DNA of 64,000 bases, taken from the NCBI RefSeq assembly GCF_020151015.1, contig NZ_CP083746.1:2881001-2945000 (forward strand). Reading direction: 5' to 3'. The translations under genes and the position numbers were made by a program. The stretch is from Pseudomonas sp. p1(2021b). Lineage in GTDB: Bacteria; Pseudomonadota; Gammaproteobacteria; Pseudomonadales; Pseudomonadaceae. Of this stretch, positions 37,401 through 46,723 are shown in pieces. Below the pieces are notes generated by a model that was given only the letters and a program-made list of their open reading frames with translations, had not been told where the DNA came from and did no database searches. How positions within the stretch are numbered: position 1 is the first letter of the stretch; each line of letters begins with the position of its first letter.

Positions 37401-40400
37401 TTTATCGCAGACAGCGGATAGTTAGCGGTGTTTATCTTGAATCTGCAAAGAATGTAGCCCGATTCGTGACGGACCCCAGTCCCCACCCCCACGGGCACAT
37501 CATAAACATCGGCAATGGTCGAAAAAAAGACGCCAAAATTGCTGAGCTGCGCAAAACTGACGCACAGGTACCCCCAGTCCTCTGCATTCTCATGGCGGAC
37601 CAGGAAGGCGCCCTCCTGAGTCAGCGCCAACGCTCTGACTGGGGTGGTTTGCATGGCAAGCCCCTCGAAGCCCTTGACCAGCTTGGTGATCCAGGGGTTG
37701 GCGACCTCCGGACGCACGGCCTCCACCGACAGCGTGGTATCCAGGCGCAGGCTATAAGTACCCTCTTGGGTAGCGGAGGTGTCGATGACCCTCACGCTCG
37801 CATCGGACAGGTCGAACGACACGAAATCCGTCGGTTTTCCAGACGCAGGCGTGATGTCCTTCGCCACGGGCCGGTCTTGGCGATCGAACACGCTGCACAG
37901 CCCCGTATGCAGGGCCGTGTCCAGCCAATGCGGGACTTGCTGCAGGTCATTCAATAGCGCAATCGACGTGCTGGTGAAATCCTCCCGGATCTCGATGCCG
38001 CCGTACTCCTTGGCCTCGTCACCGGCGCCGACGCCCCGATCATAGATACCGGCCACCAGGGCGTTCAGCCCTGACAGGTTGACCAGGAACAGCGAGAGGT
38101 TTTCACGGGACTCGACCGACTCCAGTTCTTTCACGTTCTCGGCCGACATCGGGTAGCTCAGCGGCGCACTCCAGGTCCCGTCATAGCGCAGCCATGCCAG
38201 CTTGTAGGCCCACACATGTTCCTTCTGGTCTGGCTGGCCCTGTTCGTTGCGGGTCAGGATATGCTCCTGCCGCTCCACCCACATCAGATACAAGCGCTCG
38301 TTGTAGATCACCGGCCGGATCAGCCGGCCCACCACCTGGGGCGCCAGATCGATCTTGGTCCAGCCGCGCCAGGCGTTGGCCGGCAGCGCGCCGGTGTCCT
38401 TGTCACGCTTGCTCTCGTCCACCGTCCGCCACCAGTACTCGCGCGGCTCGCCGCGGCTGCGGCCGATGAACCAGGTCTTGTCCAGCGCCGAGTCGGCCTC
38501 CTGCGGCTCCCGGCCGTTGTAGTAGCCGCTGATCGTCTCCAGGTTGGCCACTTCCTCGAAAGCACTGAGGTAGCCGTGGAAGGCATCGCCCACCGTATCG
38601 CCGTTGATCTGTGCCTGCCCCAGCACTTGCAGCATGTCGTCCATCGCCTTGGTCTGGCCCAGGCGTACGGTCGGGTCGATGTAGTTCTCCGGGTAGTACA
38701 TCAGCATCTGCCCCGCCGACCAGGTGGCGTAGCGGGCGTTCCAGCGGGTCCAGTCTCGGAAGAACGGACGGTCCAGCGCGGCGCTGTTGAGGCCGTGCTT
38801 GTCCTCAGGCTCCGACAAGGTGCGGTGGATGAACAGTTGCAGCGCCGCCATCGCCTCGGCGATACGCGAGGTCGTCACCTGGGCACTGTTCAGGCTGTCG
38901 AGCAACAGGTGCTGGTTCAGGCGCTCCACACCCAGGTTGCCGCGCGCGGCCAGCACACCGGCCAGCGCCTTGCTCAGCGGCGCCTCGGTCGCGGCCTGCG
39001 CACGCTTGACCTGCGACGGGCTCAGCCCCGCTTCGACACTGTTCGCCAGGGCTTGCCACTGAGCCCACGCCTCTGGGGACACCAGTAACGTCGCCAGGGT
39101 CTCGGGTCGCACGCCCAGCGTTGTCGCCAGGTCGGTCCATTGCCGGACCACGGCGATCTCCTGCCAATTGGCCAGGGCCGAGGCGTTTTCGACATCCCGT
39201 TTCAGGGCTGCCTGCCTGGCGGCCTCGGCGACCACCCCTTCTGCCTGGCCGGTGGCCGTGGCCAGCAGCGCTGGCGTTACGCCTTCGGCCACCAGCGCAG
39301 CCATCAGCGCGCTCGCCGACTCTGGCCGTGCTTTCAGCCAGGTGCTGAAGTCCGTCAGGGCCTCGACCGTGGCCACGCTGCGCTTCAGGGTCGCGTTGCC
39401 CCCTGCGCCTTCCACGGCCTCGGCGCCCAACACATGGGGTTGCGTCACCAGCACAGCCAGGACGTCGGCGGTCACGCCGCTGGCGTGCACGATCAGGGCC
39501 ATCTGGGCCAGGCCGTAGGTGAAGGCGATTATCTGGGGATCGGCTACCGGGTCGGAAGGCTCTTCTGGCTCTTCCGACGCTTCTGGATCTTCCGATTTCA
39601 GGCGCTCGCCCACCTCTTGCAGCGAAAGCCCACCGGGCTTGCCACGGTCCGCCCAGATCAGCAGGGCCCGGGCCGCGGTTTCACCGCTCAGGCCAAAGGT
39701 CGAGGCGATCAGCGGAGTCAGTGCGCGCAGGTAGTCTTCCATGACGGGCTCGCCAGGCAGTTCAGCATTGGCGAGCGCCGCTTGCATTTCCTTGATCAGG
39801 TTGGTGATCTCGGGGCTCGGAGGAATATCGCCCACGTCCCGGGTCATCAGCACCAGGTCAGAGACCGTCCAGCCACGAGCCTGCAGCCAACTGGCCAGGT
39901 GCTCCACGCAGCCCAGCAAACGCAACCACTCGGCAGTGTCCGCCTGGCGCAGGTACCGCGGCGCGCCGAAGGTCTCCAGCAGCAGCCCCAGCTCGCCAGG
40001 CGCCAGACCATGCAGGCGCGCCCACAGGCTCAGGGTGTAGAGGCCGGACAAGTCCTCGTGCGTGGTGGCGAAGCGCACCTCATCGTCTTCTGCATCGCTG
40101 GCCTGCGCCTCCAGCGCCAGGAAGCGGCCCAGCTGGTACAGCCCTTCGTCGTCCACCTGACAGGCGCGCTTGAGTGTGGCCTTGATGTCGGCCTGCTCCG
40201 CGGCCTGGTCGGGACGCAGGTCGATCACGACGTAGTCGGCCGGGTCCAGCCCCCCTTCGACCAGCGCGGGGTCGTTGAACAGCCGGTCGTATTGGCTCAG
40301 CTCGCCGCCCCGGGCGGTCACGGCGATCAGTTGCCGGCCCATGACCAGCGCCTGTTCATGAGGGATGGCGTAACGTTTGGCCAAACGCACGGTCTGCGTC

Positions 40401-41803
40401 AGCACCGCCAGCGATCGCTCGCTGATGGCCAGCGGGTCCACGCTGTGGAGGATGCGCGCCAGCGCCTCGGCCCCAAGGCCGGTGGCCTTGTGCAGCCTGA
40501 TCACCTTGTTGAGCCTGAGCAGGAACTGTGCCGGCGCAAGCTTCGGCGTGGTGAAACGGGCGCTCAGCACACGGCCCTGGTCGGTGGCGTGGGTGAACTT
40601 GATCCGGTAGCTGGCATAGGAGCGATCTTCGTTCGGTCCCTTCCATTCGAATGCATAGCGGTAGTCGGTGTCCGGCACGAAGGCCTCGACCTCGAGCATC
40701 TGGGGCGACACCCTCAGGTGGTGCACTTCTTCCAGGATGAACTCGATCGCCCCGGCCTGCTTGAGGCTGAAGCTCAACTCCCAGCGATCGCCGCCCAGGA
40801 AGAACAGGTAGGCGTAATGGATCGCCGTGCTGGCCGAGCCCACGCCCAACTGGTAGGTCACGCCCTCGCGATTGAGCAGCTCGGAGACATGCGTTTGCGG
40901 CCCCAGGCGCTCGTCCTCGACCTGGGCGCCGCCGTCGATGAAGGCCTTCAGTTCCGGGTCGCTCAAACCAAACCAATCGCGGAGACGGGCCGGGCGCAGC
41001 ATGTCCTGGGGCACGGTGCCGGGGAAATAGGTCGCGAACTTTTCGTCGGCGTTTTCATCGGTGATCTCATCGGTCAACAGCCCGTACAGCGCGGGTGGGA
41101 TATCGTGGCAGAGCCCGGCCAGCGACGGCGCCGCGAAGTGCTTGGCGACGTCGGTTGCTGCCCATAGGTGCTTGAAGTCCGGGTCTTTCAGGCGGTAAGC
41201 CTGGCGCAGGCGAGTGTGCTGATGGTGATAAGGCGTGGCGCCGAAGCCTACCTGGCTCGACAAGCCTTCGAGGGTGTCGCCGTGCTCGCCCAGCCGCTCC
41301 ATCAGGATAGCGTTGGACAGGCTCAGGGCGCTGACCGGTGTGTCCAGGTTCACCTGGCTCAGCACCAAGTGCTTCAAGTCAGGACGACGTGTGTCGATAT
41401 GCCATGGATTGCCTTCGGGGTAGAGCTTTTTCGCTTCCCGGTACAGGGTTGTCAGGTAGGCCGCTGGCGAGAACATCGAGGCGACGCTGCCTGGGGCGGC
41501 AAACTTCGCTGCGCGGCCCCCGAACCATTCTTTGTAGTCATCCAACGAAACGTCCGGATGCTGGATGCCGCGCTTGATCGCCTGGGGCAACAGCGGCGAG
41601 GCACGGGTGAGGATTTTCTTTTCCAGCAGTACCGCATCCTGGTTGGCCTTGATCGCGGCCGCGTGCAGCGCCTGCACGTCGCTCGACGTCAGTGTATCGT
41701 CCAACTCGCGCAACTGCGCACAACTAAGAAGACCAACAGGTGCCAATGAACGAACACCGGTTTTCGCACATATCGCAACCGGCGGCTGAGTATTTTGCGG
41801 CAT
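34457..41803 (-). CDS. Tc insecticidal toxin complex subunit A (TcdA/TcaAB-like, full length)
   Basis: 2,448 residues; the ATG has a GGAAAGGA leader and the 49 extra upstream codons are rejected. N-terminal sequence (SMFSPAAYLTTLYREAKKLYPEGNPWHIDTRRPDL) is typical of the VRP1-containing TcA shell. The middle contains the neuraminidase-like region near residues 1,090–1,170 (WFIGRSRGEPREYWWR, YNERLYLMWVERQEH). The C-terminal ~430 residues form a long coiled-coil, a hydrophobic pore tip (NIFGLANGGSHWGAAFKA) and the TcB-binding domain ending SDIIVHVQFTVR. TcA pentamers form the translocation channel. No TcB or TcC gene is adjacent. Parts (about 37,140–37,560) are more A/T-rich, hinting at transfer. 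Confidence 0.93.
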   Translation of the reverse strand: MPQNTQPPVAICAKTGVRSLAPVGLLSCAQLRELDDTLTSSDVQALHAAAIKANQDAVLLEKKILTRASPLLPQAIKRGIQHPDVSLDDYKEWFGGRAAKFAAPGSVASMFSPAAYLTTLYREAKKLYPEGNPWHIDTRRPDLKHLVLSQVNLDTPVSALSLSNAILMERLGEHGDTLEGLSSQVGFGATPYHHQHTRLRQAYRLKDPDFKHLWAATDVAKHFAAPSLAGLCHDIPPALYGLLTDEITDENADEKFATYFPGTVPQDMLRPARLRDWFGLSDPELKAFIDGGAQVEDERLGPQTHVSELLNREGVTYQLGVGSASTAIHYAYLFFLGGDRWELSFSLKQAGAIEFILEEVHHLRVSPQMLEVEAFVPDTDYRYAFEWKGPNEDRSYASYRIKFTHATDQGRVLSARFTTPKLAPAQFLLRLNKVIRLHKATGLGAEALARILHSVDPLAISERSLAVLTQTVRLAKRYAIPHEQALVMGRQLIAVTARGGELSQYDRLFNDPALVEGGLDPADYVVIDLRPDQAAEQADIKATLKRACQVDDEGLYQLGRFLALEAQASDAEDDEVRFATTHEDLSGLYTLSLWARLHGLAPGELGLLLETFGAPRYLRQADTAEWLRLLGCVEHLASWLQARGWTVSDLVLMTRDVGDIPPSPEITNLIKEMQAALANAELPGEPVMEDYLRALTPLIASTFGLSGETAARALLIWADRGKPGGLSLQEVGERLKSEDPEASEEPEEPSDPVADPQIIAFTYGLAQMALIVHASGVTADVLAVLVTQPHVLGAEAVEGAGGNATLKRSVATVEALTDFSTWLKARPESASALMAALVAEGVTPALLATATGQAEGVVAEAARQAALKRDVENASALANWQEIAVVRQWTDLATTLGVRPETLATLLVSPEAWAQWQALANSVEAGLSPSQVKRAQAATEAPLSKALAGVLAARGNLGVERLNQHLLLDSLNSAQVTTSRIAEAMAALQLFIHRTLSEPEDKHGLNSAALDRPFFRDWTRWNARYATWSAGQMLMYYPENYIDPTVRLGQTKAMDDMLQVLGQAQINGDTVGDAFHGYLSAFEEVANLETISGYYNGREPQEADSALDKTWFIGRSRGEPREYWWRTVDESKRDKDTGALPANAWRGWTKIDLAPQVVGRLIRPVIYNERLYLMWVERQEHILTRNEQGQPDQKEHVWAYKLAWLRYDGTWSAPLSYPMSAENVKELESVESRENLSLFLVNLSGLNALVAGIYDRGVGAGDEAKEYGGIEIREDFTSTSIALLNDLQQVPHWLDTALHTGLCSVFDRQDRPVAKDITPASGKPTDFVSFDLSDASVRVIDTSATQEGTYSLRLDTTLSVEAVRPEVANPWITKLVKGFEGLAMQTTPVRALALTQEGAFLVRHENAEDWGYLCVSFAQLSNFGVFFSTIADVYDVPVGVGTGVRHESGYILCRFKINTANYPLSAINIKFRYGSSFVSHEVNVAKLLEYSGMSRELVTPSRYLNPPGKVGKSDIRRIVYGVDETRSVSETAKVDFDLALGAQQAKFSSVLDIGRMSEWSGKDQVSHTMTLTVGEVQRHWRINLYKQPGTETRPAEWGARLAAVTSVKSPIIGETAEGAQYFKRGTSVTRLNTLFARKLTERAALGIDTILSYDTQQMPEPVIEGSDASPMMDFGGANALYFWELFYYTPMMVMQRFLQEERFDLAEQWLKYIFNPAGYTVNGHYTPRLWNVRPLEEDTAWNDEPLAVLDPDAVAQNDPMHYKLNAFMRLLDITLGRGDAAYRKLERDTLSEAKVWYQRALRLLGDEPWIEPSTDWDDPQLGDAASQQVLDDRMDALAMMAEGIRAEDVVKLRAAGPARAEAGRTLFLPEANRMLLEYWEALRIRLYNLRHNLTLDGQPLNLALYATPADPKALWADAVAAEAGGANALPPIDNVPALRFIPLMEGARTMASQLIQFGSTMQNILERQDAEALAELLNTQGVELAQSSVKLQQQTVNELAAERDVLTASYVTASLRYSHYHRLYEEDINARERMVLDMSTSSQTIRAATKGLHMAASLAESAPNIFGLANGGSHWGAAFKAAAIASDLASDALETASWRVGQEEMYRRRRQDWEIQYKAAEQEMNVIQAQLDALDVRETSANMQIAHMQTQAAHAQAQLELLRGKFTGKKMYSWLRSRLATIFYTYYDLTASRCMMAQKALQWEMGDNTRYLRTGTWNGAWAGLLCGEGLMLALGQMENAWVKWQKRELEVTRTVSLAQLFEGRLGTDQDERPRTLNGALRTLIDNEGESDIPVKDLPLSKLEMASTGALAVHFGLKELGLAGDFAGKVRRVRSIAVSLPALLGPYQDVRARLRTNAQGLPNGCEETVISHGMQDKGLFSPDGGDSHPRWGAQWLPFEGLHIAEAGADDNQPGADTVMTLSFTEAQGDQQSLLESLSDIIVHVQFTVR

Positions 41804-42122
41804 CAATCTATATCCTTTCCATATATGGCCTTGCGACTTGTTCAAACCAAGCAACCTCACGCCCCCAGTCGGTGCGCGGAAAGTTATTTGGTTTAAAGAA
41901 TGCACCCGACTTCGTGGCCGCTTGCGGGTTGTAAAACCGCACAACGCCATACATCACGGATGCATGTATATGGAAAGCTTAGAGCCACACCTCCCCTGCC
42001 ATAACCAGCAACCCTACGAGGTTATTGATTGTTTAACTTCCTGTACCCTGCCCACTCATTTCAATCCGTATGAAATGAATACGATCTTTATTAATTGTTG
42101 AAGTAGCTGCCGAACACTACCG
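41804..42122. promoter_or_regulatory. Repeat-rich leader of the TcA gene
   Basis: The 319-bp gap is more A/T-rich than its surroundings. CTTTCCATATA (41,815–41,825) and TATATGGAAAG (41,967–41,977) are an 11-bp perfect inverted repeat around 141 bp. A separate 8-bp-arm palindrome TCATTTCA/TGAAATGA lies at 42,056–42,078. It must contain the toxin promoter and may contain regulator sites; no gene is supported. Confidence 0.55.
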
Positions 42123-43619
42123 TCAGTACCCTTGACCAGCCTCGGCCAGGGCCTGCTTGGCATCCCAGCCTCCCCCCAACGCGGCGATCAGCTGTACGCT
42201 GGCAACCAACCTGCCCTGGAGCAAGCTCAGCACGCTGCGCTCATTGCTCAGCGCGGTGGTCTGCACATTGACCACATCCAGGTAGCTGATCAGGCCGGCA
42301 CGATACTGGTTCTCGGTCAGGCGCAACGATTCGCGGGCCGCCTCCAGCGCCTCCTGGCGCACCACCGCTTCGTCGCTGTATACCTTCAGCTGTACCAGGT
42401 AGTTTTCCACTTCCTTGAACCCATCGAGCACGGTTTGTCGGTACTGGGCCACGGTCTGGTCGTATACCGCGACGGTGCGGTCGACCTCGGCACTGCGCCT
42501 GCCAGCATCGAACAGGGTCATGGCCAGTGACGGCCCTACCGACCAGTAGCGGTTGGGCAGCTCGATCCAATTGCTGAAACTGCTGCTGGAATAGCCACCG
42601 CTCATGCTCAGGCTCAGGTCCGGGAAATAAGCCGCGCGGGCCACGCCGATGTTGGCGTTGGCGGCCATCACGTTGCGCTCGGCCGCTGCGATGTCGGGGC
42701 GGCGTTCCAGTAATTGCGAAGGCAGCGACAGCGGAATCTGTGGCAATGCCGGAATGGCCTTGCTGTCGGCCAGAGCAAAGTCCGCCGGCGCCTTGCCCAG
42801 CAAAACGGCAATGGCATTCTCGTACTGGGCACGCTGCCAAGCCAGGTCGATCAGGTCCGCCTGGGTGCTCTTGAGCTGGGTTCGCGCCTGGGCGACCGCG
42901 TCAGGCCCGGCGACACCTGCCCGGTACTGGTTCTGGTTCATCCGCAACGAGCGCTCGTAGGCCGCCACGGTGGCTTCCAGCAGGCGCTTGTGTTCATCGA
43001 TGACGCGCAATTGCAGGTAGTTCTGCACCAGTTCCGACTGCAGGCTCAGGCGAATGCCGGCCAGGTCAGCCAGACTAGCCTGGGCACTGGCTTCGTTGGC
43101 ATTCAAGGTTTCGCGTAGCTTGCCCCACAGGTCTATCTCCCAACTCACGCCAAGCTGGGCGTTGTAGGTGTTGCGAATACCGCTGCTGTTATTGGACAAG
43201 CTCGAACTGCTGCTGCCGGTGCCCTGGGCCGAACGGGTCTTGCCCACCGACAGGTCGAGGCTGGGGAACAGTGCGCCCCGGCTGCTGCGCACCAGAGCCT
43301 GGGCCTGGCGGTACTGGGCCTCGTACTGGGCAACGGTCTGGTTGCTGCGGTTGAGCTCATCGACCAGCGCGTTCAGCTCGCTGTCACCGTAGATTTCCCA
43401 CCAAGCCCCTCGGGCGATGGCGTCGGAGGGGTTGGCCTGGGTCCAGCCTTCGGCCTGCTTGAACTGTGCCGGGGTCGCAAGCGCTGGGCGGTGATAGTCC
43501 GGGCTCAAGGTACAGGCACTGAGCAGTACTGCGCACAGGCCAGCGCCGACCAGGCGCGAGCCGCGCCCGCGGGTCAGCATCTGCAGGGCGCGGTGAAGTG
43601 GGGTCTGGGCGAAATTCAT
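42123..43619 (-). CDS. opmB: RND outer-membrane factor lipoprotein, OpmB/OprM-like
   Basis: 498 residues; the ATG overlaps the preceding permease stop (ATGA). A lipoprotein signal ends in LLSACTLSPDYHRP. Two TolC/OEP repeats are apparent, with WEIYGDSELNALV, GALFPSLDLSVG and WEIDLWGKLRETL in the first half and AAERNVMAANANIGVARAAYFPDLSLS in the second. It is the outer-membrane exit duct of the tripartite pump and is the last gene of a four-gene operon. Symbol by analogy to MuxABC-OpmB. Confidence 0.9.
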   Translation of the reverse strand: MNFAQTPLHRALQMLTRGRGSRLVGAGLCAVLLSACTLSPDYHRPALATPAQFKQAEGWTQANPSDAIARGAWWEIYGDSELNALVDELNRSNQTVAQYEAQYRQAQALVRSSRGALFPSLDLSVGKTRSAQGTGSSSSSLSNNSSGIRNTYNAQLGVSWEIDLWGKLRETLNANEASAQASLADLAGIRLSLQSELVQNYLQLRVIDEHKRLLEATVAAYERSLRMNQNQYRAGVAGPDAVAQARTQLKSTQADLIDLAWQRAQYENAIAVLLGKAPADFALADSKAIPALPQIPLSLPSQLLERRPDIAAAERNVMAANANIGVARAAYFPDLSLSMSGGYSSSSFSNWIELPNRYWSVGPSLAMTLFDAGRRSAEVDRTVAVYDQTVAQYRQTVLDGFKEVENYLVQLKVYSDEAVVRQEALEAARESLRLTENQYRAGLISYLDVVNVQTTALSNERSVLSLLQGRLVASVQLIAALGGGWDAKQALAEAGQGY

Positions 43620-46600
43620 AGCGGGGTATCCAGTGCGGCGTCGGTGCGCACGCCGCGCCAACGGTTGAAACGGTGGCGCAGGCGGTCGAGGTACAGGTAG
43701 ACCACAGGCGTGGTGTAGAGGGTCAGGACCTGGCTGAATACCAGGCCGCCGATGATGGTCAAGCCCAATGGCTGGCGCATCTCGGCACCTTCGGCACGGC
43801 TGAGCAACAGCGGCAGCGCGCCAAGAATGGCTGCCAGGGTGGTCATCAGGATCGGACGCAGGCGCAGCAGGCACGCCCGACGGATGGACTCCTCCGGGCT
43901 CAGGCCATCATGGCGCTCCAGCTGCAAGGCCAGGTCGATCATCAGGATGGCATTCTTCTTCACCACCCCGATCAGCAGGAACAGCCCCAGCAGCGAGATC
44001 AGGCTGAACTCACCGCCGGTTGCGTACAGTGCGAGCAAGGCGCCGACGCCAGCCGAAGGCAAGGTGGAAAGAATGGTCAGCGGATGGATATAGCTCTCGT
44101 AGAGGATCCCCAGCACCAGGTACACCAACACCAGGGCGCCGAGGATCATCAGTGGCTGGCCCTGGGTAGTCTTGGCGAACACATCGGCTGTACCACCGAG
44201 CTTGGCAATCACTTCTTCCGGCAGGCCGAGCGTGGCCACCGCGCGCTCCACCGCCGCCATCGCCTGGTCCGGGCTGTAGCCTTCGGCAACGTCGAAGGCA
44301 ATGTTCTCGGAGGCGAACTGGCCCTCATGGCTGACGCGGTCATTGGCCAGGCTGTTCTCGTAATGGGCGAAGGTGGACAACGGCACGCGGGCACCCTCGG
44401 CAGTGATCACCTGCACCTGTTCCAGGGTCTTGGGGTCCCAGGCATACCTGGGGTTGATCTCCAACACCACCTGGTACTGGTTGAGGCTGTCGTAGATGGT
44501 CGAGATCTGCCGCTGGCTGTAGGCGTTGTTCAACACCGTGGTGACCATGTCCATGTCGATGCCCAGGCGCTTGGCCTGGTCGCGATCGACCACCAGCGTC
44601 ACCTGCTGGGTGCCGGCGCCATCACGGGCATCGATGGCGGTCAGCTGCGGCAAGGCGCGCAAGGCAGCGACCACCTTGGGGAACCATTCGCGCAGTGCCG
44701 CCAGGTCACCGCTCTGCAGGGTATAGAGGTACTGCGATGTGGACTGGTCGCGCCCGGCGCTGCCCAATTGCAGGTCCTGGTCAGCCATCAGGAACAAACG
44801 CCCGCCGGGTACCTTGGGCATTTCCTTGCGCAGGCGCTCGATCACCTGCTGAGCCGACAGCTTGCGCTCGCCGATCGGCTTGAGGCGCACCAGCACGAAG
44901 GCATTGTTGGTGCCGCTGTTGCCACCGATGAAACCGGCCACGCTCTGCACCGCAGGGTCTGCCAGCAGGGCCCGGCGGTAGATTTCCATCTTCGGCTGCA
45001 TCACGCTGAACGACAGGCCATCGTCGCCCCGGATGAACCCCTGCAGTTGACCGGTGTCCTGTTGCGGCATGAGGGTCTTGGGCACCACCACGTACAAGGC
45101 GATATTGACGCCGATGGTCACCAGCAGGCTGAGCAGGGTCAGGCGCTTGTGCCGCAGGGCCCAGCCCAAGCTGCGGTCATAGGCCGCCACCATGCGTTGG
45201 TGCACGCGGTCGCTCCACTGCTGCAGGCGGTTCTGCTCCTGGGCGTGGGGCTTGAGCCAGCGCGAGCACAGCATTGGCGTCAGTGTCAACGACACCAGCA
45301 GCGAAACCAGGATGGCGGCTGCCAGGGTGATGGAAAACTCCAGGAACAAGCCGCGGACGATGCCCCCCATGAACAGGATCGAGACGAACACCGCCACCAG
45401 CGAGACGTTCATCGACAACAGCGTGAACCCCACCTCCTTGGCCCCCAGGAAAGCCGCACGCATGGGCGGTTGGCCTTCTTCGATGTGTCGGGAGATGTTC
45501 TCCAGCACGACGATGGCATCGTCGACCACCAGACCTGTGGCGAGGATCAACGCCATCAGCGACAAGTTGTTCAGGGAAAAGCCGCACAGGTACATGACCG
45601 CGAAGGTGCCGACCAGCGACACCGGCACGGCCAGGCTCGGGATCAGCGACGCACGCAGGTTACCGAGGAACAGGTAGACCACCAGGATCACCAGCACCAC
45701 GGCGATCAGCAAGGTGTGCTCGGCTTCCTTCAGGGTGGCCTTGATCACCGGCGAGCGGTCCATGGCCACATCCAGCTTGACGCTGGCCGGCAGCAGCGAC
45801 TGCAAGGCGGGTAGCTGGGTCTTGATCTGCTCGACCGTCTGGATGATGTTGGCGCCGGACTGGCGGTTGACCACCAGCAACACCGCGCTCTGGTCGTTGA
45901 AGAAGCCGCTGTTGTAGCGGTTCTCCACGCCATCGGTGATGGTGGCCACGTCGGCCAGGCGCAGGATCGAACCGTCCTGCTGGCGGATCACCACCGGCTT
46001 GTAGTCGTCGGCTTTTTCCAGCTGGTCGTTAGCCCGCACCTGCCAGTTGCGCTCGGCGTCCTCGACGAACCCCATGGGCCGGCGCTGGTTGGCGTTGGCC
46101 ACCGCCGTGCGCACCTCGTCCAGGGACAGGCCGTACTGGTTGAGCAACTGTGGCTCCACGGCGATGCGCACCGCCGGCAGCGAACTGCCGCCGATCTGCA
46201 CTTCCCCTACCCCACTGACCTGGGACAGGCTCTGGGCCAGGATGGTATCGGCCAGGTCGTACAGCTGGCCTTTCTGCAGCACATCGGAGGTCAGCGACAG
46301 CACCATGATCGGCGCCTGTGACGGGTTGATCTTGCGGTAGGTAGGCATGCTGCGCATGCCGCTGGGCAACAGGTTGCGCGTGGCATTGATCGCCGCCTGC
46401 ACCTCGCGCGCCGCACCATCGATATCGCGGCCCATCTCGAAGCCGATGATCACGCGGGTCGAGCCCTGGTTGGAGCTGCTGGTCAGCGTGGTGACGCCGG
46501 CGATACTGCCCAGCTTGCGCTCCAGCGGCGTGGCCACCGTCGCGGCCATGACTTCGGGGCTGGCACCCGGCAGGTTGGCCTGCACCACGATCACCGGGAA

Positions 46601-46723
46601 ATCCATCTGCGGCAAGGGCGACACCGGTAGCAGGCCGAAGCTCACGCCACCGAGCAGCATGATCGCCAGGCTCAGCAGCATGGTCGCCACCGGCCGGCGG
46701 ATGAAAGGCCCGGAGAGATTCAT
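43616..46723 (-). CDS. muxC: RND efflux permease, MuxC/MdtC-type
   Basis: 1,035 residues and about 12 membrane helices. The N-terminus [27 protein letters not shown] and the proton-relay Asp pair in [21 protein letters not shown] are standard for HAE1 RND pumps. Overall resemblance is to MdtC/MuxC. It overlaps the upstream permease by 4 bp (ATGA) and the downstream outer-membrane gene likewise. MuxB/MuxC-type proteins form a heteromeric trimer in the inner membrane. Confidence 0.92.
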   Translation of the reverse strand: MNLSGPFIRRPVATMLLSLAIMLLGGVSFGLLPVSPLPQMDFPVIVVQANLPGASPEVMAATVATPLERKLGSIAGVTTLTSSSNQGSTRVIIGFEMGRDIDGAAREVQAAINATRNLLPSGMRSMPTYRKINPSQAPIMVLSLTSDVLQKGQLYDLADTILAQSLSQVSGVGEVQIGGSSLPAVRIAVEPQLLNQYGLSLDEVRTAVANANQRRPMGFVEDAERNWQVRANDQLEKADDYKPVVIRQQDGSILRLADVATITDGVENRYNSGFFNDQSAVLLVVNRQSGANIIQTVEQIKTQLPALQSLLPASVKLDVAMDRSPVIKATLKEAEHTLLIAVVLVILVVYLFLGNLRASLIPSLAVPVSLVGTFAVMYLCGFSLNNLSLMALILATGLVVDDAIVVLENISRHIEEGQPPMRAAFLGAKEVGFTLLSMNVSLVAVFVSILFMGGIVRGLFLEFSITLAAAILVSLLVSLTLTPMLCSRWLKPHAQEQNRLQQWSDRVHQRMVAAYDRSLGWALRHKRLTLLSLLVTIGVNIALYVVVPKTLMPQQDTGQLQGFIRGDDGLSFSVMQPKMEIYRRALLADPAVQSVAGFIGGNSGTNNAFVLVRLKPIGERKLSAQQVIERLRKEMPKVPGGRLFLMADQDLQLGSAGRDQSTSQYLYTLQSGDLAALREWFPKVVAALRALPQLTAIDARDGAGTQQVTLVVDRDQAKRLGIDMDMVTTVLNNAYSQRQISTIYDSLNQYQVVLEINPRYAWDPKTLEQVQVITAEGARVPLSTFAHYENSLANDRVSHEGQFASENIAFDVAEGYSPDQAMAAVERAVATLGLPEEVIAKLGGTADVFAKTTQGQPLMILGALVLVYLVLGILYESYIHPLTILSTLPSAGVGALLALYATGGEFSLISLLGLFLLIGVVKKNAILMIDLALQLERHDGLSPEESIRRACLLRLRPILMTTLAAILGALPLLLSRAEGAEMRQPLGLTIIGGLVFSQVLTLYTTPVVYLYLDRLRHRFNRWRGVRTDAALDTPL

